Origin: Opitutia bacterium ISCC 52
Lineage (GTDB): Bacteria > Verrucomicrobiota > Verrucomicrobiia > Opitutales > UBA2995
Assembly: GCA_014529675.2 (NCBI GenBank)
Contig: CP076040.1
Location: forward strand, 4,293,501-4,357,500
DNA: 64,000 nucleotides
Reading direction: 5' to 3'
Under the pieces are notes generated by a model that worked only from the letters and a program-made list of their open reading frames with translations, searched no databases and had not been told where the DNA came from. A program made the translations under genes and the position numbers. Each line of letters begins with the position of its first letter. The stretch's first letter is position 1. Positions 35,640-44,372 of this stretch are shown here, in pieces.

Positions 35640-35950
35640 ATGAAAAGACAGATTATCCCCGCAATACATGCGATCTGTTTATTCTGCGCCCTACTAGGAC
35701 TCCCTCTTATCCATGGAGTGGAGAAGACGAACGTGGTGTTTATCCTCACAGACAATCACGGTGCATGGACCCTAGGGTGCTATGGCAATCCTGATATTCA
35801 AACGCCCCATATCGACCAATTGGCAATGGAAGGGATTCGATTCACTGAAGCATTTAGTAACAATCCGGTATGTTCACCCACTCGCGCAACCTACTTGACC
35901 GGACTGATGCCATCGCAGCACGGTGTACACAACTACCTCAACAAGGGCAG
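35640..35950 (+). pseudogene. Sulfatase, N-terminal stub
   Basis: From ATG 35640, signal peptide then the start of a type I sulfatase: NVVFILTDNHGAWTLGCYG, IQTPHIDQLAMEGIRF and the formylglycine motif CSPTRA within NNPVCSPTRATYLTGLMPSQ. At about residue 103 (HGVHNYL) the sulfatase text stops; the frame ends at 35981. Family members have 450-600 residues, so most of the enzyme, including later metal ligands, is absent. The following open frame belongs to an unrelated protein, so a deletion joined the two near 35935-35955. Confidence 0.8.
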
Positions 35951-37563
35951 GTTACAAATCGGACCCGAAGGCAGTAGCTGAACTACGAGAATTACTACTC
36001 ACAGATGAAAATCCACCGGTGCAATTGGCTGCGGCTCGTGCTTTGGGAAGAATCGGAGATATCAATGCAGTACCCGACCTGTTGGAATTTATTTCACGCC
36101 CACTGGATCGCCCGAGAGAACACGCTGCTATTTTTGCCCTTATAGAACTCAACGATTTTGAAGACACCGCTGTTGGCCTGAGCAATCGATCTTCTGAGGT
36201 CCAAAGACGGACCCTCTGGGCATTGAATGGTATGAACGATTCCTCATTGAGTTTAAATCAAGTGTTGGGATTACTAAGTGAGGCATCCGATTCTCTGGTC
36301 GAAGCCGTAGTCAGCATTTGCAAAATGCATCCTGATTGGGTTGAGGAAATGGCAGCTGTATTTAATCAACGCCGGACAGAGAACAGATTCACGGGACAAT
36401 ACATGAAAGCTGTTAGGCAATTGGCCCCCTATTTTCTGTATAACGAGGGCATGAGGACCTTCGTCGGAGGGTTATTTGAATCAAACAACTGGGCTGAATC
36501 GGTAGAGGTCTTCAGGATAATTTCTAACAGTCCGAAGACAGTCCCCCTACACCCGAGTTGGAAATCAGACTTTGATTCTGCGTTAGGGAGCAGCCACAGC
36601 CAAGCAATGTCCTTAGCGGTAGACGCATTGGCAAAGATTGAGACGGATGCGTTTGATTCTTTATTACGAAATATTGCAGACAATTCAGAGCGTCCCAACT
36701 TGATTCGGATAAAAGCGTTGAATGCAATTTCAGACTCGACCGGGCCCATGACTTCAGCAGCCTTTACCTTGCTCAAAGAGACGCTCCATACTGTAAGCAG
36801 TTCAGCTCAACGAATGGAATCAGCAAACATACTCTCGAATGCAAAGTTAACGGCCAGACAAAGGCTCGAAGTGGTCGATTTAGTAAAGACGGCCGGTCCT
36901 TTAGAACTACCACTGTTAGTAAATAGCTTTACCCAGACTCGGGATACGGTCACAGGGTTTGCCTTAGTGGATGCACTGGAATCTTCCATGTCCGCCAATG
37001 CCCTCTCACCTTCTGAATTCCAAAGAATGTTGGCCCGCTATCAACCCGAAGTATTGGACCACGCAAAACCATTTGTTAAAAAGCTCTTTGCCCAAGAAGA
37101 ACAACGAGAAGGCCGTCTCGCCGAAATGGGGCATGCGTTGGAGAACGGAACCCCAGAGGCAGGACGTCAGGTATTTCTTTCCGGCAAGGGCGCATGTATC
37201 ACTTGCCACAAGGTTGGGAACGATGGCCGTGAGGTGGGTCCAGATCTCAGCCATATTGGACAACTCCGGACCAAAGCGGATCTTGTTGAATCGATATTAT
37301 TTCCCAGTACAAGCCTGGCGCGTGATTTTGAACCTTATCAGATCGAAACCAACGACGGTCAAAGCTACCTCGGAGTCATTCAACGTGAGACTTCAGACAC
37401 GATTTTTCTACTCGACGCATCAGCTACCTCAAAAGCAATACCACGTGCTTCTATCAAAACATTACAACCGGGGCCGGCTTCGCTCATGCCTTCAGGACTG
37501 GATCAGACTATGACGAAAGAGGAATTGATAGATCTAATTGCCTACATGGACAGCTTGGAGTGA
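35945..37563 (+). pseudogene. HEAT-repeat / cytochrome c protein, C-terminal portion (N-terminus deleted)
   Basis: About 540 codons with no own start (the frame opens at GTG 35923 inside the sulfatase stub). HEAT-like repeats come first (LREL, VQLAAARALGRIGD, REHAAIFALIELND), then a helical middle, and a C-terminal cytochrome c domain with ACITCHKVG (heme CxxCH), EVGPDLSHIG and RASIKTLQPGPASLMPSGLD. This C-terminal set is typical of PVC 'membrane-bound dehydrogenase' proteins of 900-1200 residues, whose N-terminal signal, propeller or sugar-binding domain is missing. Because the heme domain needs export, the truncated protein would not be matured. Confidence 0.75.
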
Positions 37564-37643
37564 ATCTGAGCAGCTACTTTCAGAAATCCCTCTTGCGGCT
37601 GATATATGATAGAGATTAATTCTGAGACTATCTGAAACACCCA

Positions 37644-39533
37644 ATGAATCGCATTCGCATAATTAAACTCTGTCTTCTGGGTCTCTTTTCGGGAGCAGCT
37701 TCATTCGTTGCAGAAGGTCAATCGCCGTTACCCTATACTCTGGGAGAAATCCTTCATGAGGATAGCTTTGACTCCATGTCGAATTGGGTCGCCGAGCAGC
37801 AACCCGGGGGCAGCGTAGAGATCCATAACGGTAAAATGGAGATCGATGACGCCGCAGGTTGCACCGTTTGGTTTAAGCACAGAATGACAGGCCCCGTTCT
37901 CATCGAGTACGATGTCCACATGATCAAAGCCGGCGGACCCAACGACAACACTCGTGATCTCAATTGCTTCTGGATGGCTATCGACCCTAACTATCCGACT
38001 GACATCTTTCGGAACACATCTCGAACCGGTCAGTTTAAAACCTATGATTATTTGCGACTCTACTACGTTGGCTATGGAGGCCACTTTAATAAAAAAACCC
38101 GCTTCCGCAAATACAACGGCCTCGGCGAGAAGCCCCTGCTGCCGCAGCACGACCTGAGCCGCGAAGAATTCATGATCCCGCCCAATCAAACCATCAAGAT
38201 CCAGATTGTGGTTATGGGAAACCGCACCCAATACATTCGCGACGGTGAGGTGATCTTCGATTTTTACGACGCGGAGCCCTATAGCGAAGGCTGGTTCGCC
38301 TTCCGAACGGTCAAGAATCACATGACCGCAGACAACTTTAAGGTGACACGCCTCATTCCTGGAGCCGGTGTGGATATCAACCCACCACTCATGCACACAG
38401 GCGCTTATGATGAGGGCTACTCTATTCATCAGGTCTCAACTGGAAGATCACCCTCCGTGCATGCTTACATGGACATCTGCCCTGAGAGTCCGGATGGAAA
38501 GCATATTACCTATTTTGAGTTTGAAGACAAAATTCCGGGTTGGGGCCATGTTACGGTGGTTGATCGAAAATCAGGAGAATCGCGCTACGTCTCGGAACGC
38601 GTTTTAGGGCACTCGCACGATGGGACTCGTCAACAGTGGTTAGATAACGAGCACCTGATCTTTGGCGTGGAAAACGAGGACGCTTCCATCATCGTCAATA
38701 TCAACGACAAGACCAGCCGTCGTGTTAATGGCTCTATTGGCATGGTGTCCGAAATCAATCGGAATGGGCTTACGCACAACAACTACCCCGTCAGCAAATA
38801 TGGGAAAGATCACAAGCCATCCGAAATGATGATCATGGACCTTGCAGAGGGAACCACCCAAACCCTGGTCAACGAAGTGGAAATGATCCCCATGCATCCA
38901 CGCCAAGACATCATCAGGGATCCGAAATGGAAAGGCATGGGTGTATTCAAACACCCGAAGTGGTCACCAGTTGGGGACAAACTATTCTGGGTCTATATGC
39001 TGGAGATCAAAGGCACCAATACAAAACTCGTGAAATCGGCTCTGCTGGCCGACAGCAATGGTGAGAACATCCGCTATGTTTCCGAAATCGGGCAACACTC
39101 CATGTGGTCCGACAACAACCACCTGCTATCGTATATTCGCAAACCAGGCTTCACCCATTGGGAGAACCCAACCGCGCAGGATGTCATGATTCATCCAACC
39201 AATGGCGACGAAGACTACCCACTCATTCCCAATGCACTAGGCATTCACGGTTCGCTCAATCCTGAAGGTACCCTGTTTGTGACCGACATCCACGACTGGC
39301 CGCAAAAGAGCCGTCATGCTGTCTTACTCTACGACGTCGCGTCGGGCGATTATCGGGTCCTGGCCAGAATGCGAGGTGCAAAGGACGACCTGGAAAACGA
39401 TATACACCCCCACCCCAGCTGGTCACGGGATGGAAAAGGCATTTACTTCAACAGCACCGACACCGGGGAAAGCCGGGTATACTTCATCGACTTGTCGAAG
39501 TTCGAATTTCGACCAGTTGCGAGCGGGGATTAA
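37644..39533 (+). CDS. Secreted DUF6250 / beta-propeller protein
   Basis: 629 residues. Signal peptide 1-24 (VAEGQ). Residues 35-235 form a DUF6250-like jelly roll (LHEDSFDSMSNWVAEQQPGG, DNTRDLNCFWMAIDP, FRNTSRTGQF, TADNFKVTRL), a domain often fused to polysaccharide-degrading modules. Residues 260-620 look like a TolB/oligogalacturonate-lyase-type propeller (CPESPDGKHITYFEF, HPKWSPVGDKLFWVY, HPSWSRDGKGIYFNS). The His-rich segments (HSHDGTRQQW, EIGQHSMWS, HPHPSW) recall the metal site of such propellers, but catalysis is unproven. Intact, single gene after the chimera. Confidence 0.75.
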   Translation: MNRIRIIKLCLLGLFSGAASFVAEGQSPLPYTLGEILHEDSFDSMSNWVAEQQPGGSVEIHNGKMEIDDAAGCTVWFKHRMTGPVLIEYDVHMIKAGGPNDNTRDLNCFWMAIDPNYPTDIFRNTSRTGQFKTYDYLRLYYVGYGGHFNKKTRFRKYNGLGEKPLLPQHDLSREEFMIPPNQTIKIQIVVMGNRTQYIRDGEVIFDFYDAEPYSEGWFAFRTVKNHMTADNFKVTRLIPGAGVDINPPLMHTGAYDEGYSIHQVSTGRSPSVHAYMDICPESPDGKHITYFEFEDKIPGWGHVTVVDRKSGESRYVSERVLGHSHDGTRQQWLDNEHLIFGVENEDASIIVNINDKTSRRVNGSIGMVSEINRNGLTHNNYPVSKYGKDHKPSEMMIMDLAEGTTQTLVNEVEMIPMHPRQDIIRDPKWKGMGVFKHPKWSPVGDKLFWVYMLEIKGTNTKLVKSALLADSNGENIRYVSEIGQHSMWSDNNHLLSYIRKPGFTHWENPTAQDVMIHPTNGDEDYPLIPNALGIHGSLNPEGTLFVTDIHDWPQKSRHAVLLYDVASGDYRVLARMRGAKDDLENDIHPHPSWSRDGKGIYFNSTDTGESRVYFIDLSKFEFRPVASGD

Positions 39534-39581
39534 CAATCTCCCTTTCCAGATTCGATACCTCAACTGTAGGAGCAAACTAGG

Positions 39582-39649
39582 CGGCATCGCGAGGACGCGA
39601 TTGCCCTACCCAAGACAGAAGGTAGGGCCACTGCATCCCTGCAGTGCCG
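39582..39649. repeat. REPIN-like inverted pair, copy B
   Basis: The left arm (39582-39610) reads in complement GGTAGGGCAATCGCGTCCTC then GCGATGCCG. The right arm (39621-39649) reads GGTAGGGCCACTGCATCCCT then GCAGTGCCG. They are head to head with 10 bases between. The stems differ (ATCGCG/CGCGAT versus CACTGC/GCAGTG), but both remain perfectly paired. The pair lies 49 bases after the stop of the propeller gene and 68 bases from the end of the glutaredoxin-like gene. Confidence 0.8.
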
Positions 39650-39717
39650 AATTCTTTTTACAAAAACGCCGCAGGCGACATCCACGGCGTTTTGAAAATT
39701 GGATTTAATCCGAAAAA

Positions 39718-40074
39718 TCAGAAGAAGCGAATCGGTTGACCGCCTTGGCCTTCCTGCTCCTGGCGCATCTTTTCATGCTCCTCGTCGGTGCAACCACGGT
39801 CGGTTGGGACATCGACAGCTTCATCATTGGCACCCACCAACTTGTTGGAGAGCATGTAGGCTTCGACCTCTTCACCACTCACATCAGCGAGCATGATACC
39901 ATCGATCTCCACACAGGGAGACAGTGGCTGGCCTGACTTTTGAACCATCTCAGCGTAATTGGACGCGTTATTGATGATATCGATGTCTTCGTATTCAAGA
40001 TCGTGTTTCTGCATGATGGCACGCACTCCCATGCTCCATCCGCAACTAGGTTTTAAATAGGCTTTAATTTGCAT
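39718..40074 (-). CDS. Glutaredoxin-like protein with CGWS active site
   Basis: 118 residues, thioredoxin fold of glutaredoxin type: YLKPSCGWSMGVRAIM (residues 6-21), YEDIDIINNASNYAEM, and the cis-Pro-like GQPLSPCVEIDGIMLADVSG. The active site is CGWS rather than CPYC (dithiol) or CGFS (monothiol Grx), so one Cys remains. The C-terminal extension (CTDEEHEKMRQEQEGQGGQP) is acidic and Gln-rich. It may act in thiol exchange or iron-sulfur cofactor handling. Single gene, no obvious partner. Confidence 0.8.
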   Translation of the reverse strand: MQIKAYLKPSCGWSMGVRAIMQKHDLEYEDIDIINNASNYAEMVQKSGQPLSPCVEIDGIMLADVSGEEVEAYMLSNKLVGANDEAVDVPTDRGCTDEEHEKMRQEQEGQGGQPIRFF

Positions 40075-40189
40075 AATCGTATTCTCTTAAAGGTGTTTAG
40101 TAAGGCGTTATTGATTAGAGGGTTTAAAATCCCTTATATTTCAACACAAGAAGGAAATAAAAGGACAGATAAGCACACATTATCCAATC

Positions 40190-41665
40190 TTAACGCACCC
40201 CTGACGGGAAGCGCCGGGTCTGGTTGATCATCTTGGTGTAGCTATCCTGGAGTTGTTTGTAGGTATCAGCTAGGCCTAAAGTAACCGTTTCGGTAGCTAC
40301 GAAGTTGTCAATATGAGCAGAGTATTCCTTGTTCACCATGACCCCAAGGAAATCACCGGACTTACTGAACATGACGCTGGATTCGCGCGGTTTAAATTCC
40401 CCCATGAGGCGATTCATAAACCGGCTATCGATACGGAAATGTTCAGGCGTATTCGTATCTAAAGTGAATCGTGCATCGCCATAACCGTTGTTTTTTCGAT
40501 CGACCAATACCGCTTGGGGAAACTGCAAGGGATCCGTGGCGATATAAAAGGGCTCGGACTCAATAAACTCTGCCCACCCCGCTTCAAAGGGAATGGCCAG
40601 GATGCGGTTATCAATGGCTAGAAAGTCGATGGTTTTTAAAGGATAGGTCCTTCTGCCTAGCCGAATATCACCACGAACATTGATCGTCCGGTTGCGAAGA
40701 TCGTTTTCGGAAATTCCAAGATCTTCCCAAATAAATACCGCTTTGAGATCCTGCCCATCGGAAACTACTACCGGCAATATCGTTACCAACTGCTCATCAC
40801 CTCCACGCCGGTTAGACTTTTGAAAACGCACATCAATGCTCACGCCACTTCCCAGGAAGTCAGAAAAGATCTGATTCGCATTCCGGGGTTGGGCTCGGCG
40901 CACTTCCTCGGCAATTTGTGACAGGCGCTCGGTTTGCGCATTCACACCTTCAGTCAAGTTGGTCGCCAATTGTGCGGCATGTTCCTGAAGCTTTTGGTTC
41001 TCTTCGCGCACGGTTAAGACTTCCGAACGTACTTGCTGTAAATTCTCTCGGACCAGTCGGCTTTCTGTTTCGGCAAGTTGTAGCTGCGTATCCAACGCAG
41101 CCGCTTTTTGCTCGGCCGCACGTTGCGACGCTTCCAGTTCGGCTTGTCTGGTTTCAGCTGCAGCAATCGCCACCTGTTTATCTTGAAGCTCTTTTTGCAG
41201 GGCCTCCATCTGGCGAAGTTTGCGCTCAGCATCCCGCCGCTGCTCCTCAAGCGCGGCGTTCATCTGCTCCACTTCTTTCTGCGTTGTATTTAGAGCAGCA
41301 ATACGCTCCTCGAGATCATCTTCTAGTTGCTCCTTATTCTTTTCGAGCTCCTGGCGTTCTGCCTCAGTCATGGCTAACTCTTTCTCTCGCTCACTCAAAG
41401 CTTCCTGCGTTTCCTCCAGATTCGTGGACCTGGACTCCAACTCCTTTTGAGTATCCTGCAATGAAGCCGCCATGTTCTCATTCGATTCCTCTTCCAACTC
41501 CAAAGACAACTTCAGAACTTCGATAATGTCCTCCTGCGCTTGGATAGGATCTTCGGGCAGGACTTCCATTTCGGGTTTATCCTCCTCAGGCGTGTCAAAC
41601 CGTGCCAGAGCCAACAGGCTCAGCAGCAGAAAGTCACAAATGATAAGCAGCAGCGTCTTGTTCAT
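40190..41665 (-). CDS. Membrane-anchored coiled-coil protein with ExbD-like TM segment
   Basis: 491 residues. One TM helix at residues 3-21 (LLLIICDFLLLSLLALARFD) carries an Asp (residue 11) near its start, as in ExbD/TolR/MotB helices. An acidic linker (22-45) and a long coiled coil (about 45-255, Glu/Gln/Leu heptads) follow, then a C-terminal domain of beta character (residues 280-491; VSIDVRFQKSN, LVTILPVVVSDG, AIDNRILAIPF). I recognise no named family for the C-terminus. It is 3 bases from the ExbB-like gene upstream, so the two form an operon. A role as the stator-like or load-bearing partner is inference. Confidence 0.6.
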   Translation of the reverse strand: MNKTLLLIICDFLLLSLLALARFDTPEEDKPEMEVLPEDPIQAQEDIIEVLKLSLELEEESNENMAASLQDTQKELESRSTNLEETQEALSEREKELAMTEAERQELEKNKEQLEDDLEERIAALNTTQKEVEQMNAALEEQRRDAERKLRQMEALQKELQDKQVAIAAAETRQAELEASQRAAEQKAAALDTQLQLAETESRLVRENLQQVRSEVLTVREENQKLQEHAAQLATNLTEGVNAQTERLSQIAEEVRRAQPRNANQIFSDFLGSGVSIDVRFQKSNRRGGDEQLVTILPVVVSDGQDLKAVFIWEDLGISENDLRNRTINVRGDIRLGRRTYPLKTIDFLAIDNRILAIPFEAGWAEFIESEPFYIATDPLQFPQAVLVDRKNNGYGDARFTLDTNTPEHFRIDSRFMNRLMGEFKPRESSVMFSKSGDFLGVMVNKEYSAHIDNFVATETVTLGLADTYKQLQDSYTKMINQTRRFPSGVR

Positions 41666-41668
41666 GGT

Positions 41669-43324
41669 TTATTCGTCCGCCTGAAGGATAAGGACTTTTC
41701 GGTAAGGCCTGAGATGAAAGACTTTCAACAGGGCTACAAAGATGATGCCAAACAAGGTGGAAGAATAGGCAGCCATCAAACTGGCTTGAACCACACCGAT
41801 CGCCAAGAAAATGAGCGAAAGCACCGTGCCGGTAAGCCCCAGATAAAGCCCGCTATCGAAGAGCTGATCTTCATTGTGCAAGAGCTCTAATTTGAGTTTG
41901 GGTGATCCGGCCATTTTCCGGATCTCTGTAATCTTGATCAGGCCTGCCATGTAAAGGGCGACCTGCATCAAAAAGAAGATCGAAATGGTGATGACTGTTA
42001 TCTGGTCCATGGTGTCGTTACGTTCGGTTGGAGTAAAAAGGGATTCAACGGTATCCTGAAACGCCCATTCGAGTCGAACCTCCGGTTGGGGAGTTTGACT
42101 TTGTCGAAAAACGCCTGGTTCCATTATCAGGATAATTAGCAGCGAAAGAATCAAGGTTAGAGTGATGGTACGGAGCGTCCCTACGAATGGATTTGGTTTT
42201 CGGGTGCGCTTAAAGGTGTGAAACAAGAGCGGAAAGGCTTTCAGCCCAAAGTCGGTCAAACATAAGGCTGCCAATGCCGTAAACAGTCCTTTGAAAATAA
42301 GAAAGACTCCAGGATTGCGGGCTGCGGGCAAAAGTAAGGCTGGATTGTCGAGCAGTGCTGGCATCTTTTGAGCGAGTGCCAGGCGCTTGGTTGGCTGCTC
42401 CACTTTCTTCATCTCATCCAGCAAATAAGCCAATGCCCCTTCACCATAGGTAAGACTCAGGCCGAGATCATCCAGCCCTTCTTTGGGAAATAAATCCAGG
42501 TAGGCGATTACCCGCTGAGCGCTCTCAGCCTGCAGAATGGCAACATAGATCCAGCTGAAGGTCTCGTCATAATTACGCGCATAGGCAGCCACTTGCTCCA
42601 GCGCCTCGGGAGATTCCAGAAATGGCAGTAACTGGACCAGTTGGTTCCAATTCATCCGCTTTCCCAGTGAGAACAGGGCAAAGTAAACCCGCTCGAGGTC
42701 CACCACTGCGTAGACATCTTCGATATTGTCGGCCAAGGAGCGTACCGTCGAAGCTACTTCAGGTGAAAAGTGGTTCCCTTGCATCAACAAGGCGCTCAAT
42801 AGAATCGTCGCTTCGAGCGGTTGACCGGCCGCAGAATCCACCGGCATGAACTGCCGCGTGCCAGCCATCTTCTTGGTTTCCAAAACGGCACGAACGGACG
42901 TGCTCTTGGAATTGGTCAGAAAAGAGGTCAATGAAACACGGGTTTGAGAAGGGATGAGTATGGGGATGAGCTCGGTTCGCTTAGCTGCTCTCAGCTGAGG
43001 ATCGATACGCAAAATCTGATCGAAGTAGACATCGGGTCCTCCGGTAATCGCATACTCGGGAAACAACTCAGTCGTTCGAGCAATACTCTGCCGAACTTGG
43101 GAACCGTTCCCCACGTCCAACGATTCAGCAGCATCAAGAAAAATGGAGGCTGCACCCAATTGGTCGAGCTGCACCTGATTGGCGCCGGCTTCAACCAGGC
43201 TTGGTGTGCCCTCTCCCACCGCCTCGAGGAGCTGACTATTTACCAATTGCCAATATACGGGGACCATCCATCCCAGGAATGCCAGCAACAAGGCGGTAAT
43301 CAGGAGGATAAATGGGCGAAACAT
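41669..43324 (-). CDS. Large membrane protein with ExbB/MotA-like C-terminus
   Basis: 551 residues. N-terminal TM (5-28), a periplasmic helical region (about 30-335), then five or so TM helices near 340-370, 385-407, 445-467, 492-513 and 520-538. The last two, GLYLGLTGTVLSLIFLAIG and AAYSSTLFGIIFVALLKVF, resemble helices TM2 and TM3 of ExbB/TolQ/MotA (G-GLLGTV... and ALxTTxxG). With the Asp-containing TM of the next protein this resembles an ion-channel pair. It is otherwise unlike known ExbB (about 240 residues). Function not established. Confidence 0.6.
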   Translation of the reverse strand: MFRPFILLITALLLAFLGWMVPVYWQLVNSQLLEAVGEGTPSLVEAGANQVQLDQLGAASIFLDAAESLDVGNGSQVRQSIARTTELFPEYAITGGPDVYFDQILRIDPQLRAAKRTELIPILIPSQTRVSLTSFLTNSKSTSVRAVLETKKMAGTRQFMPVDSAAGQPLEATILLSALLMQGNHFSPEVASTVRSLADNIEDVYAVVDLERVYFALFSLGKRMNWNQLVQLLPFLESPEALEQVAAYARNYDETFSWIYVAILQAESAQRVIAYLDLFPKEGLDDLGLSLTYGEGALAYLLDEMKKVEQPTKRLALAQKMPALLDNPALLLPAARNPGVFLIFKGLFTALAALCLTDFGLKAFPLLFHTFKRTRKPNPFVGTLRTITLTLILSLLIILIMEPGVFRQSQTPQPEVRLEWAFQDTVESLFTPTERNDTMDQITVITISIFFLMQVALYMAGLIKITEIRKMAGSPKLKLELLHNEDQLFDSGLYLGLTGTVLSLIFLAIGVVQASLMAAYSSTLFGIIFVALLKVFHLRPYRKVLILQADE

Positions 43325-43477
43325 GGGTGGCTAATGGAATTATAAAAACTGTGAACAAGAGAGTGAGTAATCTCAATGAGCTATTTGATCCCTTTGTTGA
43401 AAATCAAATCAAGACATTGAGCCTCTAAGATACCCAGTGACTTGACGCCGGAAGATTCAGTCTCAGGCTAACACACC

Positions 43478-44050
43478 ATGGCGCTTCGAATTTCCAATTA
43501 CAACGAACCGATTCTCCGCGAGACAGGCAAACGGATTGAACTATTTGACGAAGAACTGACAGAACTCTGCGATCAGATGCTCGAGACCATGTACAAAAAT
43601 GAAGGGATTGGTTTGGCTGCTCAGCAAATTGGCCGTGCACTGATGCTCTGCGTGATCGATGTACCACAATCAAGAGACCATAGCTTTTCATTCACCCTCG
43701 ATGGCAAAAGCCCACCAGCTGAACTCATTATGCCGATGGCCATTATCAACCCCACGGTTGAGTTACTCCCGAGTGCAGAGACTACCTATGAAGAAGGATG
43801 CCTTTCGTTTCCTGGGATAAATGGAAGTGTCGTTCGCCCAGATAAAGTCCGGGTATCCTTCCAGGACGAAAATGGAGATCCCCATGAGATGGAATGTAAT
43901 GGGCTCCTGGGACGATGCGTTCAGCACGAGGTGGATCACCTTAACGGGGTCCTGTTTATTGACCGTATGGACAAGGAGAGTCTCGAAATCGTGGAAGGCC
44001 GGATCAAGAAACTGAAGAAGCAGACCCAGAAGTTTCTGAAGAAATCCTGA
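43478..44050 (+). CDS. def: Peptide deformylase
   Basis: 190 residues, removing formyl from nascent N-terminal Met. Three signature motifs: GIGLAAQQIG (residues 44-53), EEGCLSFPG (about 107), QHEVDHLNGVLFIDR (about 149; metal His-Glu-His). The C-terminal tail is Lys-rich (KKLKKQTQKFLKKS). A methionyl-tRNA formyltransferase gene is not adjacent. Divergent from the ExbB-like operon. Confidence 0.96.
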   Translation: MALRISNYNEPILRETGKRIELFDEELTELCDQMLETMYKNEGIGLAAQQIGRALMLCVIDVPQSRDHSFSFTLDGKSPPAELIMPMAIINPTVELLPSAETTYEEGCLSFPGINGSVVRPDKVRVSFQDENGDPHEMECNGLLGRCVQHEVDHLNGVLFIDRMDKESLEIVEGRIKKLKKQTQKFLKKS

Positions 44051-44125
44051 GCCTCTACCGATTGCTTTTAAGATCTCGATGCTTCCTCGATTCGTACCTT
44101 ATAGGTGGGATCGCATTGAAGAAAG

Positions 44126-44314
44126 CGGCACTGCGGGGACGCAGTTGCCCTGCCCAAAAGCATAAGTACATTCCAATGGGGTCAAACCTTGAATCGGTTG
44201 ACTTCGCAAGCTTCGTCAAGATTACAAGGAATGACCCCGACGCCGGTTTCGTATTAAATGATCTTCATAAAATACGCATAAGGTAGTGCCATTCAGAGCA
44301 TCCCTGCTCTGCCG
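44126..44314. repeat. REPIN-like inverted pair, copy C, with 126-base spacer
   Basis: Left arm 44126-44155: complement GGGCAGGGCAACTGCGTCCC then CGCAGTGCCG. Right arm 44282-44314: GGTAGTGCCATTCAGAGCAT then CCCTGCTCTGCCG. The stems again differ (ACTGCG/CGCAGT versus CAGAGC/GCTCTG) and both pair. The 126 bases between carry no gene. The whole lies in the convergent gap between def and the gamma-carbonic anhydrase gene. Confidence 0.65.
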
Positions 44315-44372
44315 TACGAAGTGGATAATGTATTAGCAGTGACTTTTCGAAAAGGTACCAATGCTGACACAA

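Noticed and set aside
37728..38429. A 233-codon minus ORF opposite the DUF6250-propeller gene
   Set aside because: The plus strand has the recognisable signal peptide and domains; the minus frame has none.
40918..41526. A 202-codon plus-strand ORF opposite the coiled-coil gene
   Set aside because: It is antisense to the Glu/Gln/Leu-rich coiled coil, has no family match, and its composition (Pro/Ser/Ala) is what the complement of such codons yields.
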